This document shows, in pieces, positions 1 to 7,841 of a stretch of 64,000 nucleotides of DNA. Each line of letters starts with the position of its first letter. Within the stretch, counting starts at the first letter, position 1. Origin of the DNA: Solirubrobacteraceae bacterium (GTDB lineage Bacteria > Actinomycetota > Thermoleophilia > Solirubrobacterales > Solirubrobacteraceae). The DNA lies in the NCBI GenBank assembly GCA_030447505.1, contig JAUJOT010000001.1, forward strand, positions 476,295 to 540,294. The letters run 5' to 3'. A program made the position numbers and the translations under genes. The notes under the pieces are model-generated. The model saw only the letters and a list, made by a program, of their open reading frames with translations. It had not been told where the DNA came from and searched no databases.

Positions 1-739
1 GGCGACGCTGGCCTTCGGCTGGCGCGGCATGCTGAAGGTCAAGCACGTCCCCGAGCAGCTGCTCGACGTGACGATCACGCCGGTGATGTTCGTCCTGATG
101 TTCACCTACCTGTTCGGCGGCGCGATCGCCGGCTCGACCGGCGAGTACCTGGACTACATCCTGCCGGGCGTCCTCGTGATGTCGATCCTCTTCACGACGG
201 TGTACTCGGGCGTCGCGCTGAACACCGATCTGACGAAGGGGGTCGTCGACCGCTTCCGCTCGCTGCCGGTCTGGCGCCCGGCGCCGCTCGTCGGCGCGCT
301 GCTCGGCGACGCCGCGCGCTACCTCGTCGGCGGGACCGTGATCGTCGTGCTCGGCCTGGCGCTCGGGTTCCGCCCCGGCGCGGGGATCGGCGGCGTGCTC
401 GCGGCGATGGCGCTCGTGATCGTCTTCGCCTTTGGCCTGTCGTGGGTCTTCACGACCCTCGGCCTGCTGCTGCGCTCGCCCAGCGCCGTCATGAACGCCG
501 GCTTCATGGGGATCTTCCCGCTCACCTTCCTCAGCAACGTCTTCGTCGAGCCGGAGACGCTGCCCGCGGGCCTGCGCGCGTTCGTCGACGTCAACCCGAT
601 CTCGATCCTGGCGACCGCGTCGCGCGGACTCATGCACGGCAACGCCGACCCAACCGAGATCGTCATCGTCCTCGCGACGGCCGCCGCGCTGACCGCGATC
701 TTCGCGCCGCTGACGACGCGGCTGTACCGCCGCGGCTGA
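1..739 (+). CDS. ABC-2 type transporter permease, 5'-truncated by window edge
   Basis: Membrane subunit of an ABC exporter of the DrrB/daunorubicin-resistance type. The frame is open from base 2, and the residues before the first ATG (TLAFGWRGM) already look like the family's N-terminal segment, so the true start lies before the window; about 245 residues are visible. The segment PEQLLDVTITPVMF followed by a Leu/Phe/Gly-rich helix is the family hallmark, and six hydrophobic segments can be traced to the C-terminus. It would pair with an ATPase encoded upstream, outside the window. The substrate cannot be told from the sequence. Confidence 0.9.
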   Translation, partial: ATLAFGWRGMLKVKHVPEQLLDVTITPVMFVLMFTYLFGGAIAGSTGEYLDYILPGVLVMSILFTTVYSGVALNTDLTKGVVDRFRSLPVWRPAPLVGALLGDAARYLVGGTVIVVLGLALGFRPGAGIGGVLAAMALVIVFAFGLSWVFTTLGLLLRSPSAVMNAGFMGIFPLTFLSNVFVEPETLPAGLRAFVDVNPISILATASRGLMHGNADPTEIVIVLATAAALTAIFAPLTTRLYRRG

Positions 740-805
740 CGACTCTGGGGACGGGTAGCGCCGGCGGCGTGAGAGAGGCGCGCAGGCACCGCTTCAGTTT
801 CGTGT

Positions 806-832
806 TTGTATCGAGGCGAGAGGTGGTACAAT
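806..832 (+). promoter_or_regulatory. possible sigma70-like promoter of the LPFTG protein gene
   Basis: A good -10-like hexamer TACAAT lies at 827-832 and a weak -35-like TTGTAT at 806-811, with a short 15 bp spacer. It is in a locally AT-richer stretch about 75 bp before the GTG start at 907. Only the -10 match is convincing. Confidence 0.35.
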
Positions 833-906
833 CCCGCTGCGATCGATCTCGTTCGCACAAATTTCAGGTGCCCCGCGTGCGGGCGCTGCACGCAAGGAGG
901 CTGACT

Positions 907-1332
907 GTGAGCAGACATGACCTAAGAGACCGGATGTCTCGCTGCAATCGTTCGCTCAAGGCTCAGGTCGCGATCACGGCCCTGCTCGCCGGCGGCTTGG
1001 TCATGGGTAGCACCGGCGTTGCCATCGGCGCGTCTGCGCTTTCGACCGACACCAATTCCAGCTCGGTGCAGTACGGAACGCCAGGGAGCAACCAGGTGCT
1101 CAACGCCCCCGGGCCGCAGCAGGCGCCAGGGAGCAACCAGGTGCTGAACGCGCAGGCGGCGCCGGCCCAGGCGGCCCAGGCCCAGGCTCCGCGCCAGCTT
1201 GAGGTCTCGCAGAAGTCGGAGCTTCCGTTCACGGGCTACGCGCCGATCCCGATCCTGCTGATCGGACTGCTCGTGCTCGCCTGCGGTCTGGTGCTGCGCC
1301 GCGGCATCGCCTCCCAGTCCGTTCGACCGTAG
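907..1332 (+). CDS. small LPXTG-type (LPFTG) cell-wall-anchored surface protein
   Basis: A 141-residue secreted protein with a sortase sorting signal at its C-terminus: LPFTG, then a hydrophobic helix (PILLIGLLVLACGLVL), then an RR tail. The N-terminus is basic, followed by a signal-peptide-like hydrophobic stretch (ITALLAGGLVMG). The mature region is Gln/Ala/Pro-rich and holds two copies of PGSNQVLNA, encoded by a near-perfect DNA repeat at about 1081 and 1127. The GTG at 907 is chosen because AAGGAGG (894-900) sits 6 nt before it; the frame is open far upstream without coding character. No sortase is in the window. The function of the exposed part is unknown. Confidence 0.75.
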   Translation: MSRHDLRDRMSRCNRSLKAQVAITALLAGGLVMGSTGVAIGASALSTDTNSSSVQYGTPGSNQVLNAPGPQQAPGSNQVLNAQAAPAQAAQAQAPRQLEVSQKSELPFTGYAPIPILLIGLLVLACGLVLRRGIASQSVRP

Positions 1333-1458
1333 CTCGGGCCCGCAATCCAGCTGCTCGGCGGTGCCTTGCCGCGTCGCCGAGCCGCAGCGGCCGGTGCGTG
1401 GGGAGCTTGCCAGCTCGCCGCAGCATTCCCGGCGGTCCCGCTCCGGGTAGTCGCCGCG

Positions 1459-2511
1459 CGCGGCTGAGCCGCCTCCCTCCGCGTTGTCGTCGTCGGTGAC
1501 CTTGATGGCGTCCTTGAACTTCACGCTGGCGAGCACGTCGCGACGAGCTTCGCGGTCGCCTTGGGGTACTTGGCGTCGAACTGCTCGCGGAAGCGCTCGA
1601 GCGCGAGACGGGCGTCAGCGCGCGACGGGACCTCCATGATCTCGTGCAGCATTGTCTTCGCCGTCGGCTGCAGGCGCTTGGCAGGCTGTCGAGCACGCGG
1701 GCGATCGCGTGTACCCAGCACACCTGGCGCCGCGCGCCGGGAAACACGTCCCTGAGCGCCGCCCAAGTGCCCAGCGCGCCGTCGGCGATCACGAGCTTGG
1801 GCTCGTTGGCGCCGCCGGCCTTGAGATCGCGCATCACGGTCGCCCACGACTCGGTGCTCTCGGGTAGCCGTCCTCGACAGCGAGCAGCTCCTTGGTGCCG
1901 TCTTCGCGCACGCCGATCACGACCAGCAGGCACAGGCGGTCGTCCTCGCCGAGCCGGACCTGGACGTGGACGTGGACTGCGTCAACGAACCAGTAGGCGT
2001 ACTGGTGAAAGCGCAGCGAGCGGGTGCGGAAGCGCTCGTGCTCGGCCTCCCAGTCCTTGCACAGCCGGCTGATCGTCGACGGCGACAGCCCGGCGGCGTC
2101 CTCGCCGAGCAGCTGCTCAAGCGCCGGACGGAAGTCGCCCGTCGACAGGCCGCGCAGATACAGCACCGGCAGCACGTCGTTGACGTTCGGCGAGCGGCGC
2201 GCGTACGCCGGCAAGATCTTCGACGACAACCGCCGGCGCTCCCCGGTCTCGTCGTCGACGCGCTTGTCGTTCACGCGCGGCGCCCGGAGCGGCAAGGTCC
2301 CCGACCCGATCGTGATCTTGCGCTCCCGCGCGCGACCGTTGCGCACGACCAATCGCTTGGCGTTCTCATCGCGATCCTCGGCGAACCGCTCGACGTAGTC
2401 GGCGACCTCGGCCTCCAACGCCGTCGCGATCATCCGACGCGCGCCCTCGCGCGCAAGATCATCGAGCGTGACCGCGCTGGTCGTCCTCCCCGATCGGGAG
2501 CCTGCGAACAT
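1459..2511 (-). pseudogene. decayed IS256/mutator-family transposase
   Basis: The N-terminal two thirds read in one frame (2511 to about 1858; includes SPSTISRLCKDWE and the first catalytic Asp region YWFVDAVHVHVQVR). The match then jumps to a second frame (about 1865-1685; second catalytic Asp in LVIADGALG, then VCWVHAIARVLD). It continues in a third (about 1682-1545; AKTMLHEIMEVPSRADA, FDAKYPKATAKLV) and ends in a fourth (VLASVKFKDAIKVTDDDNAEGG, 1536-1468). The normal segment between the last two, which carries the third acidic residue (TTNPIES-type motif), is deleted. The gene cannot make active transposase. The upstream end has a plausible element edge near 2595-2617 (GAGCTATACCCAGAAGTTGT on the minus strand); the matching right end was not found. 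Confidence 0.8.
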
Positions 2512-2735
2512 CCACCACCGCGTGCCTTCCTGCCGGCCATCACCGGCATCGGTCTTGATCAACCGGGAAGGTACGCCGCCTTCTTCTTCATCGCGATCCA
2601 CAACTTCTGGGTATAGCTCCCCGCCGGCCGGCAAAGGGACCAGAGGGGTAGCCGTTCTGGTCCTGAAGGCAGTTGCGCCAGAACAGGCACCGCGAGCCCG
2701 ACGCCAACCCGGAGTGTTACCCCGCGGTCCGTTCC

Positions 2736-2741
2736 TATAGT
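2736..2741 (+). promoter_or_regulatory. -10-like element before the CAP-domain gene
   Basis: TATAGT at 2736-2741, with GGGGGAGG (2761-2768) as ribosome site and ATG at 2778 downstream, is well placed for a promoter with a 5' leader of about 30 nt. No good -35 element is visible. The site lies just outside the decayed IS256 copy. Confidence 0.35.
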
Positions 2742-2777
2742 CTCCGCGTCTCCAACGCTCGGGGGAGGTCTGTGGGG

Positions 2778-3392
2778 ATGTTGCGGAGAATGGCGATCGT
2801 TTGCGTGCTCGTAGTGCCAGCGTCCGGCCCGGCGGTAGCCGCTGGCGACACCAAGCACGGCTCGGCGAAGAAGCACGGCTCAAAGAAGCACGGCTCGGCG
2901 AAGCAGCACGCCTCCGCGACGCGCGAATGCGTCGGCGCGAGCTTGACGGCAGTCGACGAGGCCACTCGCCGGAAGGCGAGCAAGGTCGTGCTGTGCCTCG
3001 TCAACCGCGAGCGCAGGGCACACAGGGTCCGCCCGCTGCGGCGAAACAGGCCGCTCGCGAAGGCGGCACGGCGGCACAGTGCAGCGATGGTGATCGGGAA
3101 GTACTTCTCGCACGCCAGTCCCGGCGGTGACGTTCTCTCGCGCGCCACCCGCTCCGGCTACGTGCTGCGCAGAAGCAGGCATACGCTGCTGGGCGAGACG
3201 CTGTCTTGGGGCGCCGGCTCGGGTGCAACCCCCGCGCGGCTCGTCGCGTCGTTCATGAGCAGCCCCGCGCACCGTCGGACGCTGCTCAGCAGGCGCTTTC
3301 GCGACCTCGGCATCGGTTTGGCGCTCGGCGCTCCCGCGACGAACGTCGCCGACAGCGCCGCGACGCTGACGCTCAACTTCGGTCGCCGCTAA
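2778..3392 (+). CDS. secreted CAP-superfamily (SCP/PR1-like) protein
   Basis: A 204-residue protein with a signal peptide (LRRMAIVCVLVVPASGPAVAA), then a repetitive basic linker built from KHGSAK/KHGSK units (residues about 27-45), then a CAP domain. CAP hallmarks are visible: the N-terminal helix LVNRERRAHRVRPLRRN, the FSHASPGG motif, a GETLSWGAG stretch corresponding to the GEN(I/L)xxG motif, and SSPAHRRTLLS near the end. CAP proteins are extracellular; in bacteria the role is mostly unknown. The His/Lys-rich linker could bind the polyanionic wall or metal (inference). The ATG at 2778 is set by the strong GGGGGAGG site. Confidence 0.85.
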   Translation: MLRRMAIVCVLVVPASGPAVAAGDTKHGSAKKHGSKKHGSAKQHASATRECVGASLTAVDEATRRKASKVVLCLVNRERRAHRVRPLRRNRPLAKAARRHSAAMVIGKYFSHASPGGDVLSRATRSGYVLRRSRHTLLGETLSWGAGSGATPARLVASFMSSPAHRRTLLSRRFRDLGIGLALGAPATNVADSAATLTLNFGRR

Positions 3393-3419
3393 GGGCGCCG
3401 GCCTCGGCGCCATTCGCCG

Positions 3420-3665
3420 TTGCGAAACGGCCTAGGTGCGATCGTCGAACGCACGCGGATCGTGCTGCATGCCGCCGGCCGGTCGCTGACGCATCGTGAG
3501 GTGCGGGAGTTGTTGATCGCCATGCGTGCACGCGCCGGGCCGATACCGAGTCGGGCAGTGCCGCGAGCGCTGCGAGTAAACGCAATTACAGGACGCACCA
3601 CTAAGGACCATCGCCTCGGGGCGCGACCTCTAATCACTACCGATAGAGGAGGTCGCGGACTCTGA
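3420..3665 (+). CDS. hypothetical small protein, possible winged-helix fragment
   Basis: An 81-residue reading frame with a TTG start and no clear ribosome site. The segment TRIVLHAAGRSLTHREVRELL resembles the first helices of HARE-HTH/winged-helix domains, after which similarity fades. It sits in a 307 bp gap between the CAP gene and the IS21 left end. It may be a small gene, the stump of one cut by the insertion, or chance; the call is weak. Confidence 0.25.
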   Translation: MRNGLGAIVERTRIVLHAAGRSLTHREVRELLIAMRARAGPIPSRAVPRALRVNAITGRTTKDHRLGARPLITTDRGGRGL

Positions 3666-3699
3666 CGGGCACGTGAAGCGGGAGGTCTGGCCGCCGGCG

Positions 3700-3800
3700 T
3701 GTCAACGGCCATCGGTTTCTCCCCAGCTACGGCCATCGGTTCCCCCCATTGGCGGACACGTTGTCTCCCCACTGGTGGCCATCGGTTCTCCCCAGCGCGC
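3700..3800. repeat. IS21 left-end iterated repeats
   Basis: Three good copies of GGCCATCGGTTYTCCCC (about 3708, 3734 and 3778) and a weaker one near 3756 follow the TGTCAACGG tip. They are the inverted counterparts of the right-end set at 6429-6523 and are the presumed IstA binding sites. No coding capacity is seen. Confidence 0.7.
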
Positions 3801-3858
3801 TGTCGTCGCGAAGCCGAGCCCGTAGGGCGAGGCGAGCGGCGATAGCGCGCTGCGCGCG

Positions 3859-4641
3859 TCAGGTCAGGGGCCTCACCCCCTTGCCGGCGGTTGCTTGCGC
3901 CAAGCGGTAGGAGTCCGTCCCGTCGGTCAGCAGCACATGCGCGTGGTGCAGCAGCCGGTCGACGGTCGCCGCGGCGAGGGTCTTGGGCATCAGCTCGTCG
4001 AAGCCGGCGGGGTGGATGTTGCTGGTCAGGGCGATCGAGCGCTTCTCGTAGGCGGCGTCGACGACGCGGAACAACGCTTCAGCGGCGTCGGCGGCGACGG
4101 GAAGCATCCCGACGTCATCGATCAGGATCAGGTCGGCGCGGATCAGCCGGCCGATCGCCTTGTTCACGCTGTCGTCGGCGCGGTGGCGTCGCAGCAGCGT
4201 CGCGAGGCTCTCCAGTGTGTGCCACGCGACGGTCTTGCCCTCGTCGATCGCGGCGTGCCCGAGCGCTTCGGCGAGGTGGCTCTTGCCGGTCCCCGACGGT
4301 CCGCAGATGCAGAGGTTCTCCGCCCGGGCGACCCACTCCAGCGTCCTGAGCGCCTGCTGGGTGGCTTGTGGGATCGGTGAGGCGTTCTCCTTCCACGCGT
4401 CGAACGTCTTGCCGGCCGGCAACCCGCTCGCTCGGCGACGCATCCGGATCGTCGCGCGGTCACGACCGGCCGCCTCCTCGACCAGAAGGACGCGCAGGAC
4501 TTCGGCGGGATCCCAGCGCTGCGACTTGGCTGTCGCGAGGACCTCGGGGGCCGCGTGGCGAACGTAGGGCATCCGCAGCCGGCGCAGCAGCCGGTCGATC
4601 TCGGCGGGCAGCGGCGGAGCGATCGGCGTCTTGACGCTCAT
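3859..4641 (-). CDS. istB: IS21-like element helper ATPase IstB
   Basis: A 260-residue AAA+ ATPase of the IstB/DnaC type, which helps IstA choose the target and assemble the transposition complex. Walker A GPSGTGKS (residues about 112-119) and Walker B LILIDDVG are intact, and SNIHPAGFDELM and DRLLHHAHVL match the C-terminal family blocks. Length is normal. The ATG overlaps the stop of the small gene before it by 4 nt (ATGA), so translation is probably coupled. The protein looks functional. Confidence 0.95.
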   Translation of the reverse strand: MSVKTPIAPPLPAEIDRLLRRLRMPYVRHAAPEVLATAKSQRWDPAEVLRVLLVEEAAGRDRATIRMRRRASGLPAGKTFDAWKENASPIPQATQQALRTLEWVARAENLCICGPSGTGKSHLAEALGHAAIDEGKTVAWHTLESLATLLRRHRADDSVNKAIGRLIRADLILIDDVGMLPVAADAAEALFRVVDAAYEKRSIALTSNIHPAGFDELMPKTLAAATVDRLLHHAHVLLTDGTDSYRLAQATAGKGVRPLT

Positions 4642-4868
4642 CGCGGTGTCCTCATGCGGTCGGCGTGCTCGGCGACCTCGAGCAACTCGAACGCCAGTGC
4701 CCTGGCTTGGCAGACCAACAGCGCGACCGCCGCCGGGCGCAACGCCCGGTCGCCGCGCGAAGCGTCGGTGAGGATCACGCTGACATCTTGGCGGCGGCCC
4801 CCGTCGGGCAACGGGTCAGACTGCTCGGGATCGATCAGCACACGGATGCTGGAGTAGTAGTCGGTCAT
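4638..4868 (-). CDS. small IS21 middle protein of unknown function
   Basis: A 76-residue gene locked between istA and istB by two ATGA overlaps (4 nt each side), the arrangement expected of a translated, coupled gene. The protein starts MTDYYSSIRVLID, has an acidic, Pro/Gly-containing first half and an Ala/Leu-rich helical second half (AAVALLVCQARALAFELLEVAEHAD). I do not recognise a family. Standard IS21 elements have only istA and istB, so this is either an accessory factor or a lineage-specific regulator. Confidence 0.65.
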   Translation of the reverse strand: MTDYYSSIRVLIDPEQSDPLPDGGRRQDVSVILTDASRGDRALRPAAVALLVCQARALAFELLEVAEHADRMRTPR

Positions 4869-6358
4869 CGCCCGTAGCCCTCCCACGCCGCCGTGGAGCG
4901 CTGCAGCGACTGCTGCTCGCTGGCCTTGGCAGGAAACGCGATCACCTTCGCGCTGTCGTGGTGGGCGAGGATCGCGGCGAGATCGCCGTCAGCGAAGCGC
5001 CCGGCATCCGCCGCGGCCCGCAGCGCCTCGTCGACCTGGCCCGAGCCGTGGAGCTTGGCGAGGTCGACGGCTTCGGCGAGCTTGCGCCGCACCCGGCTCG
5101 CGCCGGCCGCGGCGGCGGCGATCAGCCACGCCTCCGCGCCCGATCCGATCGCAAGAAACGCCTCCTCGTCGGCGCTGCGCGCGCGCGGCTTGCGCTCGAT
5201 CGCGCCCGCAGGCCTGGGCGGGTAGTGGCGCTGGTCGATGCTCGGCTGGCCCGGCGTCGTCAACGCGTGCCGCGCGACCTCACGCGACCCCGCCTCGCCA
5301 TCGGCATAAACGACGACGAGCTTGCCACCCTCAGCGCGCGCCCACACCCGCTCGTCGACGAGCGTCGACGGGACGGAGTAAAGCGCGCCGCCGACACTGA
5401 TCGTCGACTGCCACGACACCCTGCGCGTCTCACCGAAGCAGACCGTGTGCGCCATCGTCGGCAGCCGGTGCAACCTGTCGCGTTCCTCGGCGAGCATCAC
5501 CGCCGGCGCGCGCCGCGTGATCCGGTGCTCGCGCGTGTTGACGCGCTCACAGAACACGGCGCACGCCTGCTCAAGCTCGCCGAAGGACGCGTAGGCGTCG
5601 CGCAGGTTGTGATCAGTCGGGACGAGGTCGGCCTTGGCGATCCGAACGGTCGCCTCCGAGCCACCCTTGCTCTCAGGGTCCGCCGGCACGCACGTCGCGA
5701 TCGTCAGACCGTAGTGGCGGCCAACCGCCACGATCGTCGCGTTGCGGACCGCGATCCCGCAGACATGATCAACCGACACCGTCTTCTCGTTGTCAGTCAG
5801 CGCGTACGTCGGCGCGCCACCGAACGCCCGCAACGAGCGGTCAAGCGCCATCACCACCGACGCCATCGTGCGATCACGCAACGCCAGCACGACGCGGTAG
5901 CGCGACCACGCAAGCCAGGCGCAGAACAACACCGTCGAGCGCCCCTCGACGACCGGCCCGTCGCCGTAGTCCCACTGCATCCACAAGCCCGGCTCGACGA
6001 CCCACGGCCTCGTGCGGCGCCCGTGCTCGGCGCGCCACCGTCGCTTCGCCTCAGCGACCGCGCGGCGCGTCGTGCGCTCCGAACCCATGTAGCCCATCGC
6101 GACCAGTCGCTGATGCGCCGCGTCCGCGCGGATCTTCCCGCGCGACCGGTCCACCCACTCCTCGATCTTCTCCGCGAACGCGTCGATGCGCGGCCGCGGC
6201 CGCGTCGGCACGGGCAGCCCGCCGCCGGCCTCGTCACGAGCGCGCACCCAGTGCGCGACCGTCTTGTGATCACAGCCCGCCAGCTCCGCAGCGCCACGCA
6301 GCGTGCCGGTCAAATCAAACGCCTCCAGGATCTCCATCACTTCCTCCGAGCTCTTCAA
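4865..6358 (-). CDS. istA: IS21-like element transposase IstA
   Basis: A 497-residue DDE transposase. The N-terminal helix-turn-helix region (LRGAAELAGCDHKTVAHWV) is followed by an rve-type catalytic core with D in QWDYGDG, D in ALTDNEKT and E in SKGGSEATV, all intact. A C-terminal Mu/IS21 domain (VGGALYSVPSTLVDERVWAR) follows. The TTG start is supported by GGGAGGG a few bases upstream; an ATG seven codons later is the alternative. The stop overlaps the next gene by 4 nt. It would bind the iterated end repeats at both element tips. Confidence 0.93.
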   Translation of the reverse strand: MKSSEEVMEILEAFDLTGTLRGAAELAGCDHKTVAHWVRARDEAGGGLPVPTRPRPRIDAFAEKIEEWVDRSRGKIRADAAHQRLVAMGYMGSERTTRRAVAEAKRRWRAEHGRRTRPWVVEPGLWMQWDYGDGPVVEGRSTVLFCAWLAWSRYRVVLALRDRTMASVVMALDRSLRAFGGAPTYALTDNEKTVSVDHVCGIAVRNATIVAVGRHYGLTIATCVPADPESKGGSEATVRIAKADLVPTDHNLRDAYASFGELEQACAVFCERVNTREHRITRRAPAVMLAEERDRLHRLPTMAHTVCFGETRRVSWQSTISVGGALYSVPSTLVDERVWARAEGGKLVVVYADGEAGSREVARHALTTPGQPSIDQRHYPPRPAGAIERKPRARSADEEAFLAIGSGAEAWLIAAAAAGASRVRRKLAEAVDLAKLHGSGQVDEALRAAADAGRFADGDLAAILAHHDSAKVIAFPAKASEQQSLQRSTAAWEGYGR

Positions 6359-6428
6359 GCCGGACCCTCCCGCACGCGCGTCGATGACAGGACGCGCCGG
6401 TCAGTACCGGCCGATCAGGACAGAATCG

Positions 6429-6523
6429 TGGGGAGAACCGATGGCCACGGGCGGGGAGATCCAGCGACCGCCAGCGGGGAGATCCGATGGCCGCCTACGG
6501 GGAGATTCCCATGGCCGCCGTCA
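6429..6523. repeat. IS21 right-end iterated repeats
   Basis: Copies of GGGGAGAACCGATGGCC (6429 onward) and diverging versions (GGGGAGATCC, GGGGAGATCCGATGGCC, GGGGAGATTCCCATGGCC) spaced about 22-28 bp, inverted relative to the left-end set. They lie between the istA start and the element boundary and probably also cover the istA promoter. Confidence 0.65.
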
Positions 6524-6560
6524 CGGCGATGCGCGGCGCCGCCGCGACCCTGAGGAGAAC

Positions 6561-6661
6561 GATGCGGAGATCCACGCTCTGGCGCGGAGAGACCGTTCCG
6601 GTGTCTGCGATCGTCCAGCACTGCGCGTGATCGCAAGACGGTCCGCAAGTACCTGACCGGG
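6561..6661 (+). pseudogene. relic of the N-terminus of a second IS21 IstA
   Basis: In one frame DAEIHALARRDRSGV and, after a frameshift, DRKTVRKYLTG (6629-6661) together rebuild the helix-turn-helix start of an IS21 transposase in the plus orientation, opposite to the intact istA. The rest of the gene is missing. It is followed by an IS21-like tip ending CCGTTGACA (6735-6743). This is probably the remains of an older IS21 copy, next to or into which the intact one moved. Confidence 0.55.
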
Positions 6662-6734
6662 TCGACGGCATCGCGGGGGCGACGCAGCCGATGCGCGAGG
6701 AATTCTCACAGTCGCAACTGGGGAACTCTCACGA

Positions 6735-6743
6735 CCGTTGACA
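6735..6743. repeat. IS21-type terminal tip, exact inverse of the left end
   Basis: CCGTTGACA is the exact reverse complement of TGTCAACGG at 3700-3708, and inward bases (GGGGAACTCTCACGA) still resemble the left end (CCCAGCTACGG region). It is either the real right end of the element or the end of the second, decayed copy. Confidence 0.5.
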
Positions 6744-7058
6744 CCCGAGCCGGCGGCCTCGCGCAACCAGACGTCAACGGCATGTCAGAGCCGCGGGCGA
6801 CGTTGCAGCTTCCTGCATCTACTCCTGCGGCAACGATCCTGGCTCTGGCCGAAAGCCGCTGTTATCGTGAGCGCGGGCTCCTCGACGATCAGAACCCGCC
6901 GCAGTCGGATGCAGCGGGGCCGGCCGAGCCGAGCCGGAAGGAGCTTCAGGCGGTCATCGACGGGCTGCCGCCGCAACCGGGGTCTGCTCGCGTGCGGGTA
7001 CGCTAAAAAGGGTAGTGGGATCTCGACGAATGGCGCACGGAGGTGACCGGGGAGCATC
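6744..7058. other. intergenic region without a supported gene
   Basis: 315 bp between the IS21 debris and the sugar transferase. A 74-codon frame here (6782-7006) has no ribosome site and no recognisable domain, so I do not call it. The last 30 bp contain GGAGGTGACC and GGGGAG, serving the gene at 7059. Confidence 0.5.
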
Positions 7059-7772
7059 ATGAGCATCGACGCAGGGACGCATTGCACCGAGCTGACGCTC
7101 CTCGATGCCAGGGGCCTGCCGCAGGGGATGCATGAGCAGGCGATCCCGACATCTCGCGAATGGGAATGCGCGAAGCGCGTATTCGACGTCATCCTGGCCA
7201 GCGTGGTGCTGGTGCTGCTCAGCCCGCTGCTCGCGCTGGTCGCGCTGGTCATCAGGCTCGACAGTTCGGGACCACTGCTCTTCCGTCAGGAACGCTACGG
7301 TCGCGGACGCAAGCCCTTTGTCGTCTTCAAGTTTCGCTCCATGCACGATGGTGTCTCGCCCGACGCCCACCGGCGCTACATCGCGCAGCTCGCGACGGCC
7401 GAGGACGAGGTCGGTCCAGGACTCAAGAAGCTCGTCGACGACCCACGCGTCACGCGCGTCGGCAGGTTACTGCGGCGCACGAGCCTGGACGAACTCCCCC
7501 AGCTGGTCAACGTCTTGCGCGGCGAGATGTCGATCGTCGGACCGCGGCCCGCACTGGCGTACGAGCTCGAGTTCTACGAGCGCGAGCACTACGCGCGCTT
7601 CCTCGTCCGTCCAGGGCTTACGGGTCTGTGGCAGGTCCGCGGACGCAGCGAGATCGGCTTTCACGGCATGCTGGCGCTCGACGCGGAGTATGCGCGAACC
7701 AGCGCGCCGCGCGTCGACGCGGTGATCCTGCTGCGCACGCCACTGGCGATCCTGCGCGGAAAAGCCGCCTGA
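7059..7772 (+). CDS. initiating sugar-phosphate transferase (WcaJ/RfbP C-terminal type)
   Basis: A 237-residue bacterial sugar transferase that moves a sugar-1-phosphate from a nucleotide sugar to undecaprenyl phosphate, the first step of lipid-linked glycan assembly. It has one hydrophobic membrane hairpin ([21 protein letters not shown]) and the family motifs [42 protein letters not shown] and [10 protein letters not shown]. It is the short form, without the N-terminal four-helix module. The ATG has GGGGAG upstream. A close paralogue is at 25989-26705. The next genes run the other way. Confidence 0.92.
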   Translation: MSIDAGTHCTELTLLDARGLPQGMHEQAIPTSREWECAKRVFDVILASVVLVLLSPLLALVALVIRLDSSGPLLFRQERYGRGRKPFVVFKFRSMHDGVSPDAHRRYIAQLATAEDEVGPGLKKLVDDPRVTRVGRLLRRTSLDELPQLVNVLRGEMSIVGPRPALAYELEFYEREHYARFLVRPGLTGLWQVRGRSEIGFHGMLALDAEYARTSAPRVDAVILLRTPLAILRGKAA

Positions 7773-7841
7773 GCAGCGCTGAATGTGGCGTATGCCGCGA
7801 TGGCGATGGCCGTCCTCGCGGCCGGCGGCGCGTCACGCCGA

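Larger units (their letters stand above)
3700..6523. mobile_element. IS21-family insertion sequence
   Basis: Carries istA and istB in the usual order on the minus strand, with a small gene between. The left end begins TGTCAACGGCCATCGG (TGT as expected for IS21). Inside the left end (3700-3800) and the right end (6429-6523) there are three to four copies of a GGGGAGAACCGATGGCC-like repeat, in opposite orientation at the two ends; such iterated end repeats are the IS21 transposase sites. The right end is probably near 6523 (ATGGCCGCCGTCA matching ATGGCCGTTGACA). An exact match to the outer left end occurs only at 6735-6743 (CCGTTGACA), so the right boundary is ambiguous. No target duplication was found for either choice. 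Confidence 0.8.

Noticed and set aside
319-918. Long reading frames antisense to the permease and LPFTG genes
   Set aside because: High-GC DNA gives long open frames on the opposite strand; the residues are Arg/Ala/Pro rich with no domain.
6782-7006. 74-codon frame before the sugar transferase
   Set aside because: No ribosome site or recognisable domain; likely chance.
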